DNA of 64,000 nt from Ruminococcus flavefaciens (GTDB taxonomy: Bacteria; Bacillota; Clostridia; Oscillospirales; Ruminococcaceae), in assembly GCF_900116855.1 (NCBI RefSeq), contig NZ_UETD01000017.1, positions 1-64,000 of the forward strand, written 5' to 3'. The notes under the pieces are model-generated. The model searched no databases. It was given only the letters and a program-made list of their open reading frames with translations, and was not told the origin of the DNA. Shown one piece after another: positions 16,511-25,251 of the stretch. The position numbers and the translations under genes are program-made. Positions within the stretch are counted from its first letter, which is position 1. Every line of letters starts with the position of its first letter.

Positions 16511-17030
16511 TGGGCTCGTTATTATTCCTCTTTTCATATTTAGTTTCACGCTCTTTAATAAGATTATAGACAATTTTCCTGTGATGTGCATTTGTCTCAT
16601 CGATATAAGAATGTAATGATAATATATTCTTGTATGACTGTATAAGCATAAAGAAAAATATCAGAATAATAATTAGTGCTAAAAAAATTATAGCTATAAT
16701 ATAAGCTATTAATTCTATTTTGGAATTACCAGTATATGGAATCTTTGTTTTGACTATTTCACAAATCCAAGTTGCTAATATACCTGAAATAATTCCTATT
16801 GATAACTCTTTAATGGCAGAAGGATTGTACATTTTGTTGTATACTTCAACAAGCACATTGTCCTCAATTTTATTTTTGTTTTTTTCATAGTAATCTGAAA
16901 TGGCTTTTTTACGCAAATAGACTTTTTCAATTCTGCTATCATCTTTTTCAATCGGATATTTTTTGATTATCTCTTTAATATCCTTTTTAACTTTTCTTGC
17001 TGTAAATTCATTCGTTTTTTCTTTAGCCAT
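16479..17030 (-). CDS. Membrane protein of unknown function in the RM operon
   Basis: This 183-residue protein has a charged, helical N-terminal half (lysine-rich, about residues 1-65), then two likely membrane helices: ISIGIISGILATWICEIV-type (about 77-95) and a strong one, AYIIAIIFLALIIILIFFFM (about 108-128). A basic, disordered-looking C-terminus ends in KRNKKNRKHK. It resembles two-helix effectors found in some defence loci, but no family is recognised. Its ATG abuts the hsdM stop codon, so it is translationally coupled to the methylase. Base composition is more AT-rich than the flanking hsd genes, suggesting separate acquisition. The last codons overlap the hsdS scar. Confidence 0.7.
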   Translation of the reverse strand: MAKEKTNEFTARKVKKDIKEIIKKYPIEKDDSRIEKVYLRKKAISDYYEKNKNKIEDNVLVEVYNKMYNPSAIKELSIGIISGILATWICEIVKTKIPYTGNSKIELIAYIIAIIFLALIIILIFFFMLIQSYKNILSLHSYIDETNAHHRKIVYNLIKERETKYEKRNNNEPKRNKKNRKHK

Positions 17031-18560
17031 TTATACCCCAAGCTCCTTCAACATTTCATCCATCTTCGCCTGCACCTCAGCGATTTCCTTTTCTGTTGCG
17101 GCAATGTCAGCCTTGACAGCGTCGATATCAATGGGAGCTTCCTCCTCGAAAGTATCAACGTAACGGGGGATATTAAGGTTGTAGTCGTTCTCGACGATCT
17201 CACTCTTTTCAGCAACATAGCTGTATTTGTCCACGGCTTCACGCTTGCGGTAAGTCTCCACTATACGCTCGATATCACTGTCACGGAGAATGTTCTGGTT
17301 CTTGCCTTTCTCGAAATTTCCGTCGCCGCTTGCGTCAATAAACAGCACATCGGATTTACTGCGGTTCTTCTTGAAAACAAGAATGCAGGCAGGAATGCCC
17401 GTACCGTAGAACAGATTTGCAGGCAGACCGATAACAGCGTCAAGCAGGTTAAACTCTATTATTTCCTTTCTGATCTTGCCCTCGCTTGCACCTCTGAAAA
17501 GTACACCGTGAGGCAGTACAACCGCCATACGTCCGCCGTTTTCGTCAAGGCTGTGGAGCATATGCAGGACAAAGGCATAGTCGCCCTTTGAAGTGGGAGG
17601 AACTCCCCATGCGAATCGTCCGAAGGGGTCAAGTGAAGCGTTCATCTTCTCTTTTTTCTTGTCCTCGCCGCTGAGTCCCGAAAGGAAACCGCTGTCCCAC
17701 TTATCGAGAGAGAAAGGCGGATTTGCCACAACACACTGGAACTTCATCAGCTTGTCTTCCTTGATATTCTGAGGGTTAGCCAGTGTATCGCCCTGCCAGA
17801 TTACAGCATCGTCAACACCGTGGAGGAACATATTCATCTTACACAGCGCCCATGTCTGGTTATTGACTTCCTGACCGTAAACGGCTGCTTTGTGGGACTG
17901 CACTTTATTGTACGCTTTAAGGAGCAGACCGCCGCTTCCGCAGGTAGGATCGTAAATTCTCTCATTCTCCTGCGGCGAAACAAGTTCTGCAACGAGCTTT
18001 GAGACCTGACTTGGGGTAAAGAATTCTCCGCCTTTTTTGCCTGCATCGGAAGCAAAGTTTGCTATCATGTACTCATAAGCGTCGCCGATAATATCAGCGC
18101 TGTCCAACTGCGTAGGACGGAGGTCAAGCTCATGGAAATCCTCAAGCAGATTGCGGAGGATAGCGTTCTTGTCCTTAGTCTCGCCGAAATCAACAGTGGA
18201 GTTGAAGTCGATAGCACGGAACACATTGCGGAGCTTCTCGCTGTTGTTATTTTCGATCTCGGCAAGGGCAACATTTATCTTCTGACCGATCTCGTTATCG
18301 GTGCGGTTGTCGTAGAGATAATCGAAGGTAGAAGTCTCGGTCAGAGTGAAACGCTCGTTGCGCATAGCACGTTCAACACGTCTTTCGTCGCCCTTGTATT
18401 CCTCGATATACTTAGCTTTTGTCTCGTTGTAAACGTCATTCAGATACTTGACAAAGAGCATGGCGAGTATGTAATCCTTGTAACGGGAGCTGTCTATCTT
18501 GTTTCTGAAGCTGTCGCAGGCACTCCAGAGCACCTTTTCTATATCGTTTTTAGTAGTCAT
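17031..18560 (-). CDS. hsdM: Type I restriction-modification methylase
   Basis: This 509-residue protein is the N6-adenine methyltransferase subunit. The N-terminal helical HsdM domain begins MTTKNDIEKVLWSACDSFRN. The catalytic domain shows motif I, YDPTCGSGGLLLKAY (about residues 199-213), and motif IV, VVANPPFSL (about 280), both intact. The C-terminus is a long coiled coil (DIDAVKADIAATEKEIAEVQ) that would pack against HsdS helices. It follows hsdS by 20 bases and abuts the membrane-protein gene. Two HsdM with one HsdS form the methylase, and HsdR adds restriction. Confidence 0.95.
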   Translation of the reverse strand: MTTKNDIEKVLWSACDSFRNKIDSSRYKDYILAMLFVKYLNDVYNETKAKYIEEYKGDERRVERAMRNERFTLTETSTFDYLYDNRTDNEIGQKINVALAEIENNNSEKLRNVFRAIDFNSTVDFGETKDKNAILRNLLEDFHELDLRPTQLDSADIIGDAYEYMIANFASDAGKKGGEFFTPSQVSKLVAELVSPQENERIYDPTCGSGGLLLKAYNKVQSHKAAVYGQEVNNQTWALCKMNMFLHGVDDAVIWQGDTLANPQNIKEDKLMKFQCVVANPPFSLDKWDSGFLSGLSGEDKKKEKMNASLDPFGRFAWGVPPTSKGDYAFVLHMLHSLDENGGRMAVVLPHGVLFRGASEGKIRKEIIEFNLLDAVIGLPANLFYGTGIPACILVFKKNRSKSDVLFIDASGDGNFEKGKNQNILRDSDIERIVETYRKREAVDKYSYVAEKSEIVENDYNLNIPRYVDTFEEEAPIDIDAVKADIAATEKEIAEVQAKMDEMLKELGV

Positions 18561-18580
18561 TATTATTTACCTCACTGTAT

Positions 18581-19798
18581 TTATTTCGTTCTTACTATGC
18601 CTGTAAGCAATAATTGCATAAGGGCTTTTTTCTTTTGTTTTTCCTGTTCTGACTTACGCTGATGAAGGGTGATAAGGTTGTCGAGAGCCTTGAAAAAGCA
18701 GCTTATTTGCTTTTGTTCAGCTATATTTGGTACTTTTGTAGTCAGTTGAATAATCTTATTTACAGCTAATCCGGGCTGTGCAGATTGACCTGAATATTGT
18801 CCTAAATTCATCAAATCTAAGAGGTAGTACAAGAACAATGTATCGTTGTCATTATTTCCGTGAACAGCAACGGCGTGTTCCGTAAAATAGGCTTTTCCAG
18901 AGGAAAAGTTCATGTTTCCACATAACGCACCTTGCCTGCCGATTAAGGCAAAATCACCATCATGATTGTATGTGTTCGTGTAACCTCTAAACCCATTTCC
19001 ACCATAGACAGCATAGCGCCCCGAATCTGTTATTTCAGACGCTTTTATACTCTTGCCACTTTGGAACTCATCGCACATATCACCCAACTTACGCTGTTCC
19101 CAAGGATCAGTAAATCCTTTAAACCTTAGTTCGGGATATTTACTGCCTTTTTTCGGAAACATCTTTTGCAGATAGGCTTTTTTCAGTTCTTTCAACTGCT
19201 CTATCTTCTTTTCCTGCAATTCTATCAGCTTGTCCTGCGTGGAGAGTATCTCCGCTATCTTTTGCTGTTCGGGGAGTGGGGGAAAAGATAGTTGATACAT
19301 TGAAAGATTTTTATAATATAATCTGGTTCTTGTACCGCCTAATTTTTGTGACCTACAAAAATATCTGAAACGTGGCATTTCATTCAAACATGAAATAATA
19401 TAGTAAAGATTTGCATTTGACTTAGCATTAAAGACAGGATATTCACTGCTTACCAAGACAGATTTCCCTGTTGTGTTAAGATTAAAATGAAAAATATCAT
19501 CGTCGCTCATATGCCGGTAGGTTACATATCCGACAGGAACTATTTTATAACCTAAATTAGTCTGTGTAGCTTCTTTTTGATCGTAATAATCTGACTGCGG
19601 AATCAAGCCTTTGCGTGACGAGGAGTAAACAGGATATTTTTCAATATCATTCGATAATTCTCGATATTCTTGTAAGTGTTCACCTATATGTTCAACTTCC
19701 CACTCCACAGGCACAATACCGACTTTCGTTTTCTTGTAGCCTTCGGGGATAATGCCGCTGTTTATGGCGGCTATGCGCTCTTTTATCTCTTTATCCAT
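18581..19798 (-). CDS. hsdS: Type I restriction specificity subunit, two TRDs
   Basis: This 405-residue protein has the classic HsdS plan: a conserved front (RIAAINSGIIPEGYKKTKVG), target recognition domain 1 (about 25-190), a central helix (EQQKIAEILSTQDKLIELQE), recognition domain 2 (about 235-360), and a distal helix (EQKQISCFFKALDNLITL) ending QLLLTGIVRTK. The two domains set the two halves of a split DNA target. I prefer ATG 19798, with AGGATG upstream; a GTG at 19807 overlapping the previous stop is also possible. Both ends are duplicated in the scar at 16390-16510, so this gene has had a sister copy. Confidence 0.93.
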   Translation of the reverse strand: MDKEIKERIAAINSGIIPEGYKKTKVGIVPVEWEVEHIGEHLQEYRELSNDIEKYPVYSSSRKGLIPQSDYYDQKEATQTNLGYKIVPVGYVTYRHMSDDDIFHFNLNTTGKSVLVSSEYPVFNAKSNANLYYIISCLNEMPRFRYFCRSQKLGGTRTRLYYKNLSMYQLSFPPLPEQQKIAEILSTQDKLIELQEKKIEQLKELKKAYLQKMFPKKGSKYPELRFKGFTDPWEQRKLGDMCDEFQSGKSIKASEITDSGRYAVYGGNGFRGYTNTYNHDGDFALIGRQGALCGNMNFSSGKAYFTEHAVAVHGNNDNDTLFLYYLLDLMNLGQYSGQSAQPGLAVNKIIQLTTKVPNIAEQKQISCFFKALDNLITLHQRKSEQEKQKKKALMQLLLTGIVRTK

Positions 19799-19803
19799 AC
19801 TTC

Positions 19804-20373
19804 TCACATCCTGTTTACCTTATTTATCAGCGCCTTGTAATAGGCTTCTTTCTGCCTTATCTGCCTTTCCAGCAGAACTATTTCCTGTCGGGAAATATTA
19901 TAAAGCTCAACCACCTGCCGCTGACGTTCAAGGGACGGCAGTTTTATCTCAGTCTCACCGACCATAGTGGGCTTTATCTGTTTCAGCATACCCGTACAGC
20001 TCATGCGGAAAGCCTTTTTTATGCGGTCTTTGTTCAGATACCACGCGATATACTGCGGCAGAGCCTTCGTTATATCTACTCTCACCACAACAAAATGCGA
20101 CGGTATGACCAGTCCCGTGTATTCCTCTGTGATATATGCCGCCGTGTACGGCTCGGAGGTCTTGACAACTATGTCCCCCACCTGCGTGAGGTAGTTCGGC
20201 GAGAGCTCCTCCGAAGCGTAAAACGGTATCGTTTCATCTGTATTTATAGTACCGTCGTCATTGACAGCTTTCAGATTCAGCTGACGGTATTCCCAGCTTT
20301 TATCGGTAGTTTTGGCTTCTTTCCGCGACAGAACAAGGCCTGTTTTCACGGCAGCCAGTTTAGTAAGTTTCAT
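19804..20373 (-). CDS. Single-TRD HsdS-like protein (half specificity subunit)
   Basis: This 189-residue protein, first in the operon, has one recognition domain and one distal helix of the HsdS type. MKLTKLAAVKTGLVLSRKEA starts the domain; IPSHFVVVRVD and LPQYIAWYLN lie in its core; LPSLERQRQVVELYNISRQE begins the helix. Half-length S proteins can dimerise and act like a full HsdS in known cases, or could compete with the full subunit. It overlaps the hsdS start. The start at 20373 has AGGAGGCT upstream, and an earlier in-frame ATG would precede the promoter -10 box. Two specificity genes imply two methylation targets or a modulator. Confidence 0.85.
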   Translation of the reverse strand: MKLTKLAAVKTGLVLSRKEAKTTDKSWEYRQLNLKAVNDDGTINTDETIPFYASEELSPNYLTQVGDIVVKTSEPYTAAYITEEYTGLVIPSHFVVVRVDITKALPQYIAWYLNKDRIKKAFRMSCTGMLKQIKPTMVGETEIKLPSLERQRQVVELYNISRQEIVLLERQIRQKEAYYKALINKVNRM

Positions 20374-20392
20374 AAAGCCTCCTAAATATTTC

Positions 20393-20491
20393 GTTATGTA
20401 CATTATGTAACTCTTTGAGGATAGTATAGCATATATGTCAGAAGATGTCAAGGTTTTTGGAGAGTAATTTTTGTTATGTGTAAAATGTTAC
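20393..20491. promoter_or_regulatory. Paired 19-bp operator-like sites around the RM promoter
   Basis: GTTATGTACATTATGTAAC (20393-20411) lies just after the predicted transcription start. A related copy, GTTATGTGTAAAATGTTAC (20473-20491), lies upstream of the -35 box. They match at most positions, and their centres are 80 bases apart. The first contains the perfect palindrome TACATTATGTA. The layout suits looping or dual-site repression. No HTH gene lies inside the operon, so the binding protein would come from elsewhere. Confidence 0.6.
20423..20451 (-). promoter_or_regulatory. Promoter of the type I RM operon
   Basis: On the minus strand, a perfect TTGACA (20451-20446) and TATACT (20428-20423) are spaced 17 bases apart. 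It drives about 10.5 kb of tightly packed genes down to 9887; no other strong promoter is evident inside. Confidence 0.8.
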
Positions 20492-20505
20492 TCGCTGTGA
20501 GGATG

Positions 20506-20540
20506 AAAAAATCCCCCTGAACCATAGTAGTTCAGGGGGA
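20506..20540 (-). terminator. Terminator of ppdK
   Basis: An 11-bp perfect stem (TCCCCCTGAAC at 20512-20522 with its complement at 20530-20540) is followed, on the minus strand, by six T residues. Confidence 0.9.
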
Positions 20541-20618
20541 CTGTTATTAACATCAGTTATCCGAATACACGGGCGCAAATGTTAATCGTATGTGCAGATC
20601 AACTCTGATGAGTTATAA

Positions 20619-23246
20619 TTACTTCTTGTCAGCGATAGCAGCCTGAGCAGCAGCCAGACGAGCGATCGGAACACGGAAAGGTGAGCAAGATACATAGTCG
20701 AGGCCGATCTTGTGGCAGAACTCAACAGATGTAGGATCGCCGCCGTGCTCGCCGCAGATACCGCAGTGGAGCTTAGGATTCTGGGGCTTGCCGAGCTTGA
20801 TAGCCATTTCCATGAGCTTACCAACGCCTGCCTGATCGAGCTTAGCAAAAGGATCGTTCTCGAAGATCTTCTTGTCGTAGTAAGCGCCGAGGAACTTACC
20901 TGCGTCGTCTCTTGAGAAGCCGTATGTCATCTGAGTAAGGTCGTTTGTACCGAAGCAGAAGAAGTCAGCGTTCTTAGCGATCTCGTCAGCTGTAAGAGCA
21001 GCTCTGGGGATCTCGATCATTGTACCAACTTCGTACTCAAGGTTTGCGCCAGCCTCAGCGATAACAGCGTCAGCAGTCTCAACAACGACCTTCTTAACGA
21101 ACTTGAGCTCCTTAACGTCGCCTACGAGAGGGATCATGATCTCGGGCTTAACGTTCCAGTCGGGGTGGTTCTTCTTAACATTGATAGCAGCCTTGATAAC
21201 AGCCCTTGTCTGCATCTTAGCGATCTCAGGATATGTTACAGCAAGACGGCATCCTCTGTGACCCATCATGGGGTTGAACTCGTGGAGTGAAGCGATGATG
21301 TTCTTGATGTCCTGAACTGACTTGCCCTGTGCCTTAGCGAGAGCCTCGATGTCAGCTTCCTCTGTAGGAACGAACTCGTGGAGAGGAGGATCAAGGAATC
21401 TGATTGTAACAGGGTTGCCCTCGAGAGCCTCATAGAGAGCCTCGAAATCGCCCTGCTGCATAGGCTCGATCTTAGCGAGAGCAGCTTCTCTTCCTTCAAC
21501 TGTATCTGAGCAGATCATCTCACGGAAAGCAGCGATTCTGTCAGCCTCGAAGAACATGTGCTCTGTACGGCAGAGACCGATACCCTCAGCGCCGAGCTCT
21601 CTTGCCTTCTTAGCGTCAGCAGGAGTATCAGCGTTTGTACGAACCTTGAGAGTTCTGTACTTGTCAGCCCAAGCCATGATTCTTCCGAACTCGCCTGCGA
21701 TCTGAGCGTCAACTGTAGGAATGATACCGTCGTAGATGTTACCTGTTGTACCATCGATAGAGATGTAGTCGCCCTCGTTGAATGTCTTTCCGCCGAGCTC
21801 GAACTTCTTGTTAGCTTCATCCATCTTGATGTCGCCGCAGCCTGATACGCAGCACTCACCCATACCACGGGCAACAACAGCAGCGTGTGAAGTCATACCG
21901 CCGCGAACTGTCAGGATACCCTGAGCAGCCTTCATACCTGTGATATCCTCAGGTGATGTCTCGAGACGAACGAGAACTACCTTCTCGCCCTTTTCAGCCC
22001 ACGCTACAGCGTCGTCAGCTGTGAATACGATCTTACCGCAAGCAGCTCCGGGTGAAGCGCCGAGGCCCTTGCCGATAGGAGTAGCAGCCTTGAGAGCCTT
22101 TGTATCGAACTGGGGGTGGAGAAGTGTATCGAGGTTTCTGGGGTCGATCATTGCAACAGCTTCCTGCTCTGTCTTCATGCCCTCATCAACGAGGTCACAA
22201 GCGATCTTGAGAGCAGCCTGTGCAGTTCTCTTACCGTTTCTTGTCTGGAGCATATAGAGCTTCTTGTTCTCAACAGTGAACTCCATATCCTGCATATCGT
22301 GATAGTGATTTTCGAGAGTCTGGCAAACTTCCTGGAACTGCTTGAAAGCCTCAGGGAATGTCTCAGCCATCTGCTGGATAGGCATAGGAGTACGAACGCC
22401 TGCAACAACGTCCTCGCCCTGAGCGTTTGTAAGGAACTCGCCCATGAGCTTCTTCTCACCTGTAGCAGGGTCTCTTGTGAAGGCAACACCTGTACCGCAG
22501 TCGTCGCCCATGTTACCGAATGCCATTGACTGTACGTTAACAGCAGTACCCCATGAGAAAGGAATATCGTTATCACGTCTGTAAACGTTAGCTCTGGGGT
22601 TGTCCCATGAACGGAATACAGCCTTGATAGCTCCCATGAGCTGCTCCTTAGGATCGTCAGGGAAGTCTACACCGATCTTAGCCTTGTACTCAGCCTTGAA
22701 CTGGCCGGCGAGAGTCTTGAGGTCCTCAGCTGTGAGCTCAACGTCCTGTGTAACGCCCTTTTCTTCCTTCATCTTGTCGATAAGCTCTTCAAAGTACTTC
22801 TTACCAACTTCCATAACTACGTCAGAATACATCTGGATGAATCTTCTGTAGCAGTCCCAAGCCCATCTGGGGTTGTTGGACTTTTCAGCGATCGTGTTAA
22901 CAACTGTCTCATTGAGACCGAGGTTAAGGATTGTATCCATCATACCGGGCATTGAAGCTCTTGCACCAGAACGTACAGAAACGAGGAGAGGATTCTCCTT
23001 GTCGCCGAACTTCTTGCCGGTGATTCCTTCCATCTTTGTGATGTACTCATTGATCTCTGCCTGGATCTCATCAGAGATACCGCCGTCCTCATAATACTGA
23101 GTACAAGCCTCTGTTGTGATCGTGAAGCCCTGAGGAACAGGGAGACCGATGTTTGTCATCTCAGCCAGGTTTGCGCCCTTACCGCCGAGAAGCTCTCTCA
23201 TGTTGGCATTACCCTCTGAGAAAAGGTAACAATACTTATTTGCCAT
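20619..23246 (-). CDS. ppdK: Pyruvate, phosphate dikinase
   Basis: This 875-residue cytosolic enzyme interconverts pyruvate, ATP and phosphate with PEP, AMP and pyrophosphate; in fermentative Clostridia it supports PPi-linked glycolysis or PEP synthesis. The N-terminal ATP-grasp domain begins MANKYCYLFSEGNANMRELL. The swivelling domain carries the phosphohistidine in GGMTSHAAVVARGMG (about 450). The C-terminal TIM barrel ends with LHCGICGEHGGDP, containing the catalytic Cys. Length equals the bacterial norm. GGAGG lies 9 bases upstream of the ATG. It has its own extended -10 promoter and a strong terminator, so it is monocistronic. Codon use is biased to C-ending codons, suggesting high expression. 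Confidence 0.98.
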   Translation of the reverse strand: MANKYCYLFSEGNANMRELLGGKGANLAEMTNIGLPVPQGFTITTEACTQYYEDGGISDEIQAEINEYITKMEGITGKKFGDKENPLLVSVRSGARASMPGMMDTILNLGLNETVVNTIAEKSNNPRWAWDCYRRFIQMYSDVVMEVGKKYFEELIDKMKEEKGVTQDVELTAEDLKTLAGQFKAEYKAKIGVDFPDDPKEQLMGAIKAVFRSWDNPRANVYRRDNDIPFSWGTAVNVQSMAFGNMGDDCGTGVAFTRDPATGEKKLMGEFLTNAQGEDVVAGVRTPMPIQQMAETFPEAFKQFQEVCQTLENHYHDMQDMEFTVENKKLYMLQTRNGKRTAQAALKIACDLVDEGMKTEQEAVAMIDPRNLDTLLHPQFDTKALKAATPIGKGLGASPGAACGKIVFTADDAVAWAEKGEKVVLVRLETSPEDITGMKAAQGILTVRGGMTSHAAVVARGMGECCVSGCGDIKMDEANKKFELGGKTFNEGDYISIDGTTGNIYDGIIPTVDAQIAGEFGRIMAWADKYRTLKVRTNADTPADAKKARELGAEGIGLCRTEHMFFEADRIAAFREMICSDTVEGREAALAKIEPMQQGDFEALYEALEGNPVTIRFLDPPLHEFVPTEEADIEALAKAQGKSVQDIKNIIASLHEFNPMMGHRGCRLAVTYPEIAKMQTRAVIKAAINVKKNHPDWNVKPEIMIPLVGDVKELKFVKKVVVETADAVIAEAGANLEYEVGTMIEIPRAALTADEIAKNADFFCFGTNDLTQMTYGFSRDDAGKFLGAYYDKKIFENDPFAKLDQAGVGKLMEMAIKLGKPQNPKLHCGICGEHGGDPTSVEFCHKIGLDYVSCSPFRVPIARLAAAQAAIADKK

Positions 23247-23312
23247 TGGTGTATACCTCCATTTTTAACATTACCGGACAAGAACCCTGGGGGCATTATC
23301 CGAGTTATACCT

Positions 23313-23321
23313 ATTATAACA
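23313..23321 (-). promoter_or_regulatory. Extended -10 promoter of ppdK
   Basis: TGTTATAAT on the minus strand (23321-23313) is an extended -10 element; the -35 region is poor. The leader to the ATG is about 60 bases. Confidence 0.6.
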
Positions 23322-23514
23322 CATCTCAGAAAAAAATACCATATATGTGATGACAAAAATTACCCCTTTATTTTATTGCAGTTTGTACAAAATTTAACAA
23401 ACCACTTTGTTTTCTGCGAAAAAGGCTTGCATTTATTGTTAAAGTATGTAAAAATAAATACATGGCAGCGGATGGTAAAAGCTGCAAAATGGTTTATGAA
23501 ATAAGGAGTTTATT

Positions 23515-24069
23515 ATGAAAAAGATCACAGCGACTATACTTTCATGTATACTTATCGGCTGTACGGCAGTTTCCTGCGGCAGTAAGAAAGAAGAAAACAC
23601 AGCGAGCAAGGTGCTTCCTGCGGAAGCAGATGCCTGCATAAAGGATTTCGTAAACAATGTTTTCGAGGGCGACGGCAACGGTATGCTGAACTGTATGTAC
23701 CCTCATGCACTCATATCGGGACTTAAAAGCAGCGGACTTACAAAGCAGCTGTATTCCGCATTGGAAATGGGCGTGGACGGTTCGCTTGATAAGTGTACCA
23801 CCTCAGACGAGGTCAAGATCAGCGAGAAGGCTATGAAGGGCGCCGGTGTGTATTTCGACTCATACACCAATATGCTCAAGGTCAGCGCTCCTCCTTATAC
23901 CGTGTCGGACGGCTATAAGCTGAAGATGAATGTTACTGTCAAGAGCGGCAGCCAGAAAGACAGCACCTCGGAGGATATAATCGTTGTTGATGTTGACGGT
24001 GAGGGCTGGAAGATAATACCCATGGATGAGGAAACTCTTGAGTCGGCTGCCGACGGCGGTATCGGCTGA
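23515..24069 (+). CDS. Small lipoprotein, function unknown
   Basis: This 184-residue protein has a lipoprotein signal peptide ending in AVSCGSKKEE, with the lipidated Cys at about residue 21. The mature part (about 160 residues) looks like a compact alpha/beta domain of the NTF2/DUF4878 type: a helical front with CIKDFVNNVFEGDGNGMLNC, then strands with KVSAPPYTV and DIIVVDVDGEGWKIIP. I cannot assign a function. AAGGAG lies 7 bases before ATG 23515. It is followed 18 bases later by the first of two esterase-like lipoproteins, so the three may be one surface-protein operon. Confidence 0.8.
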   Translation: MKKITATILSCILIGCTAVSCGSKKEENTASKVLPAEADACIKDFVNNVFEGDGNGMLNCMYPHALISGLKSSGLTKQLYSALEMGVDGSLDKCTTSDEVKISEKAMKGAGVYFDSYTNMLKVSAPPYTVSDGYKLKMNVTVKSGSQKDSTSEDIIVVDVDGEGWKIIPMDEETLESAADGGIG

Positions 24070-24087
24070 TAAAGGGGAGCTACAAAC

Positions 24088-25227
24088 GTGAAAAAGCTTT
24101 TATCAGTGTTTATGGTATGCGGCTTGCTGGCGGCTTCGGCGGTCTCCTGTGCAGGAAAAGGCGAGACCTCGTCTGCTACGGTGGAAACTACAGCTGCCGC
24201 GACAACTGCGGGAACTGCAACAGAGACGGAAACAGAGCCTGCAACGGAACCGACAACAAAAGTGACCGTTGAATACTACGATGGGCTTATCTGCTCGGAT
24301 AATATGACCGAAAAGGAAAAGGAGAGATCAAGCTTCCGCGAATTTACGCTGCTTGATGTTGACAAATGCTTCGAGATAGGCGAAAACGGACGCAATTCCT
24401 ACTATTTCTATCCCGCTGATATAACGAAGATAACCAAGATCAAGGATTATTTCCGCGAGCTGACCATATACGACGAACAGCTTGACCAGCAGTTCCTTGC
24501 GCACATAACACTTCCGCCGAATTATGACAAAGACAAGGAATACCCGGTGGTATTCATCACTGATTCGGCGTATCATCTGAAAAAAGTTCCCGACCTCTGG
24601 AAAGTCATAGACGAGGGCGAAGCCGCTCCCGTTATATTCGTAACTCTCGGCTACGATTACGACACACGTGAGGAAGAAGAGCGTTTTGATAAGTTTATCC
24701 TGCAGGAGGAAAAGCTCCTTGACTTTATCACCGATGACCTTATGAAAACCATTTCTCTCAATTACAAGGTGGACGCTTCACGTTCTGTATTTTTCGGGCA
24801 TTCATTTGGCGGGGTGTTTTCACATTATGCCCTTTGCAATTCGGATAAGTATGATTATCAGCCCTTCGGGAGCTATATAATAGGAAGTCCCTCATTCTAC
24901 GCATATTTCTATCCCGATATGGAGTATTTTGACAACAGTTCCATTAAGGATCCGTATGCTTTTCAGCGGGAGTTCGATTATTTTGACCGCAATGAGACAA
25001 TGGACAAGAATGTGCTGATATGTGCAGGCGGCAGAGAGAATTACTATGATTTCAAGGCACCTGATGACCTCCCCACTATCCCCGAGGAGGCAAAGCTTCT
25101 CCATGAAAGGCTCGTCTCTCACGGTGCAAATGCTGAATTGAAGATATATGAGGATTGCTACCACAATAATTACCTTGCAGATATGCTCAAGGATTACCTG
25201 AAACAGAATTTTCCGCCTGAGAACTGA
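24088..25227 (+). CDS. Esterase-like lipoprotein, copy 1
   Basis: This 379-residue protein has a signal peptide with lipobox AVSCAG (Cys about 21), a Thr/Glu/Ala-rich linker (about 25-55), then an alpha/beta-hydrolase of the esterase D/Fes type. The strand LDQQFLAHITLPPNYDKDKE is followed by YPVVFITDSAY, the nucleophile elbow FFGHSFGGVF (G-x-S-x-G, about 232), and a late His in EDCYHNNY. Esterases of this family remove acyl or feruloyl groups from polysaccharides or hydrolyse siderophore esters; the substrate here is unknown, though a surface esterase suits a fibre degrader. A paralogue follows 12 bases downstream. Confidence 0.85.
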   Translation: MKKLLSVFMVCGLLAASAVSCAGKGETSSATVETTAAATTAGTATETETEPATEPTTKVTVEYYDGLICSDNMTEKEKERSSFREFTLLDVDKCFEIGENGRNSYYFYPADITKITKIKDYFRELTIYDEQLDQQFLAHITLPPNYDKDKEYPVVFITDSAYHLKKVPDLWKVIDEGEAAPVIFVTLGYDYDTREEEERFDKFILQEEKLLDFITDDLMKTISLNYKVDASRSVFFGHSFGGVFSHYALCNSDKYDYQPFGSYIIGSPSFYAYFYPDMEYFDNSSIKDPYAFQREFDYFDRNETMDKNVLICAGGRENYYDFKAPDDLPTIPEEAKLLHERLVSHGANAELKIYEDCYHNNYLADMLKDYLKQNFPPEN

Positions 25228-25251
25228 CACTATTACGCTATGGAGAATACA

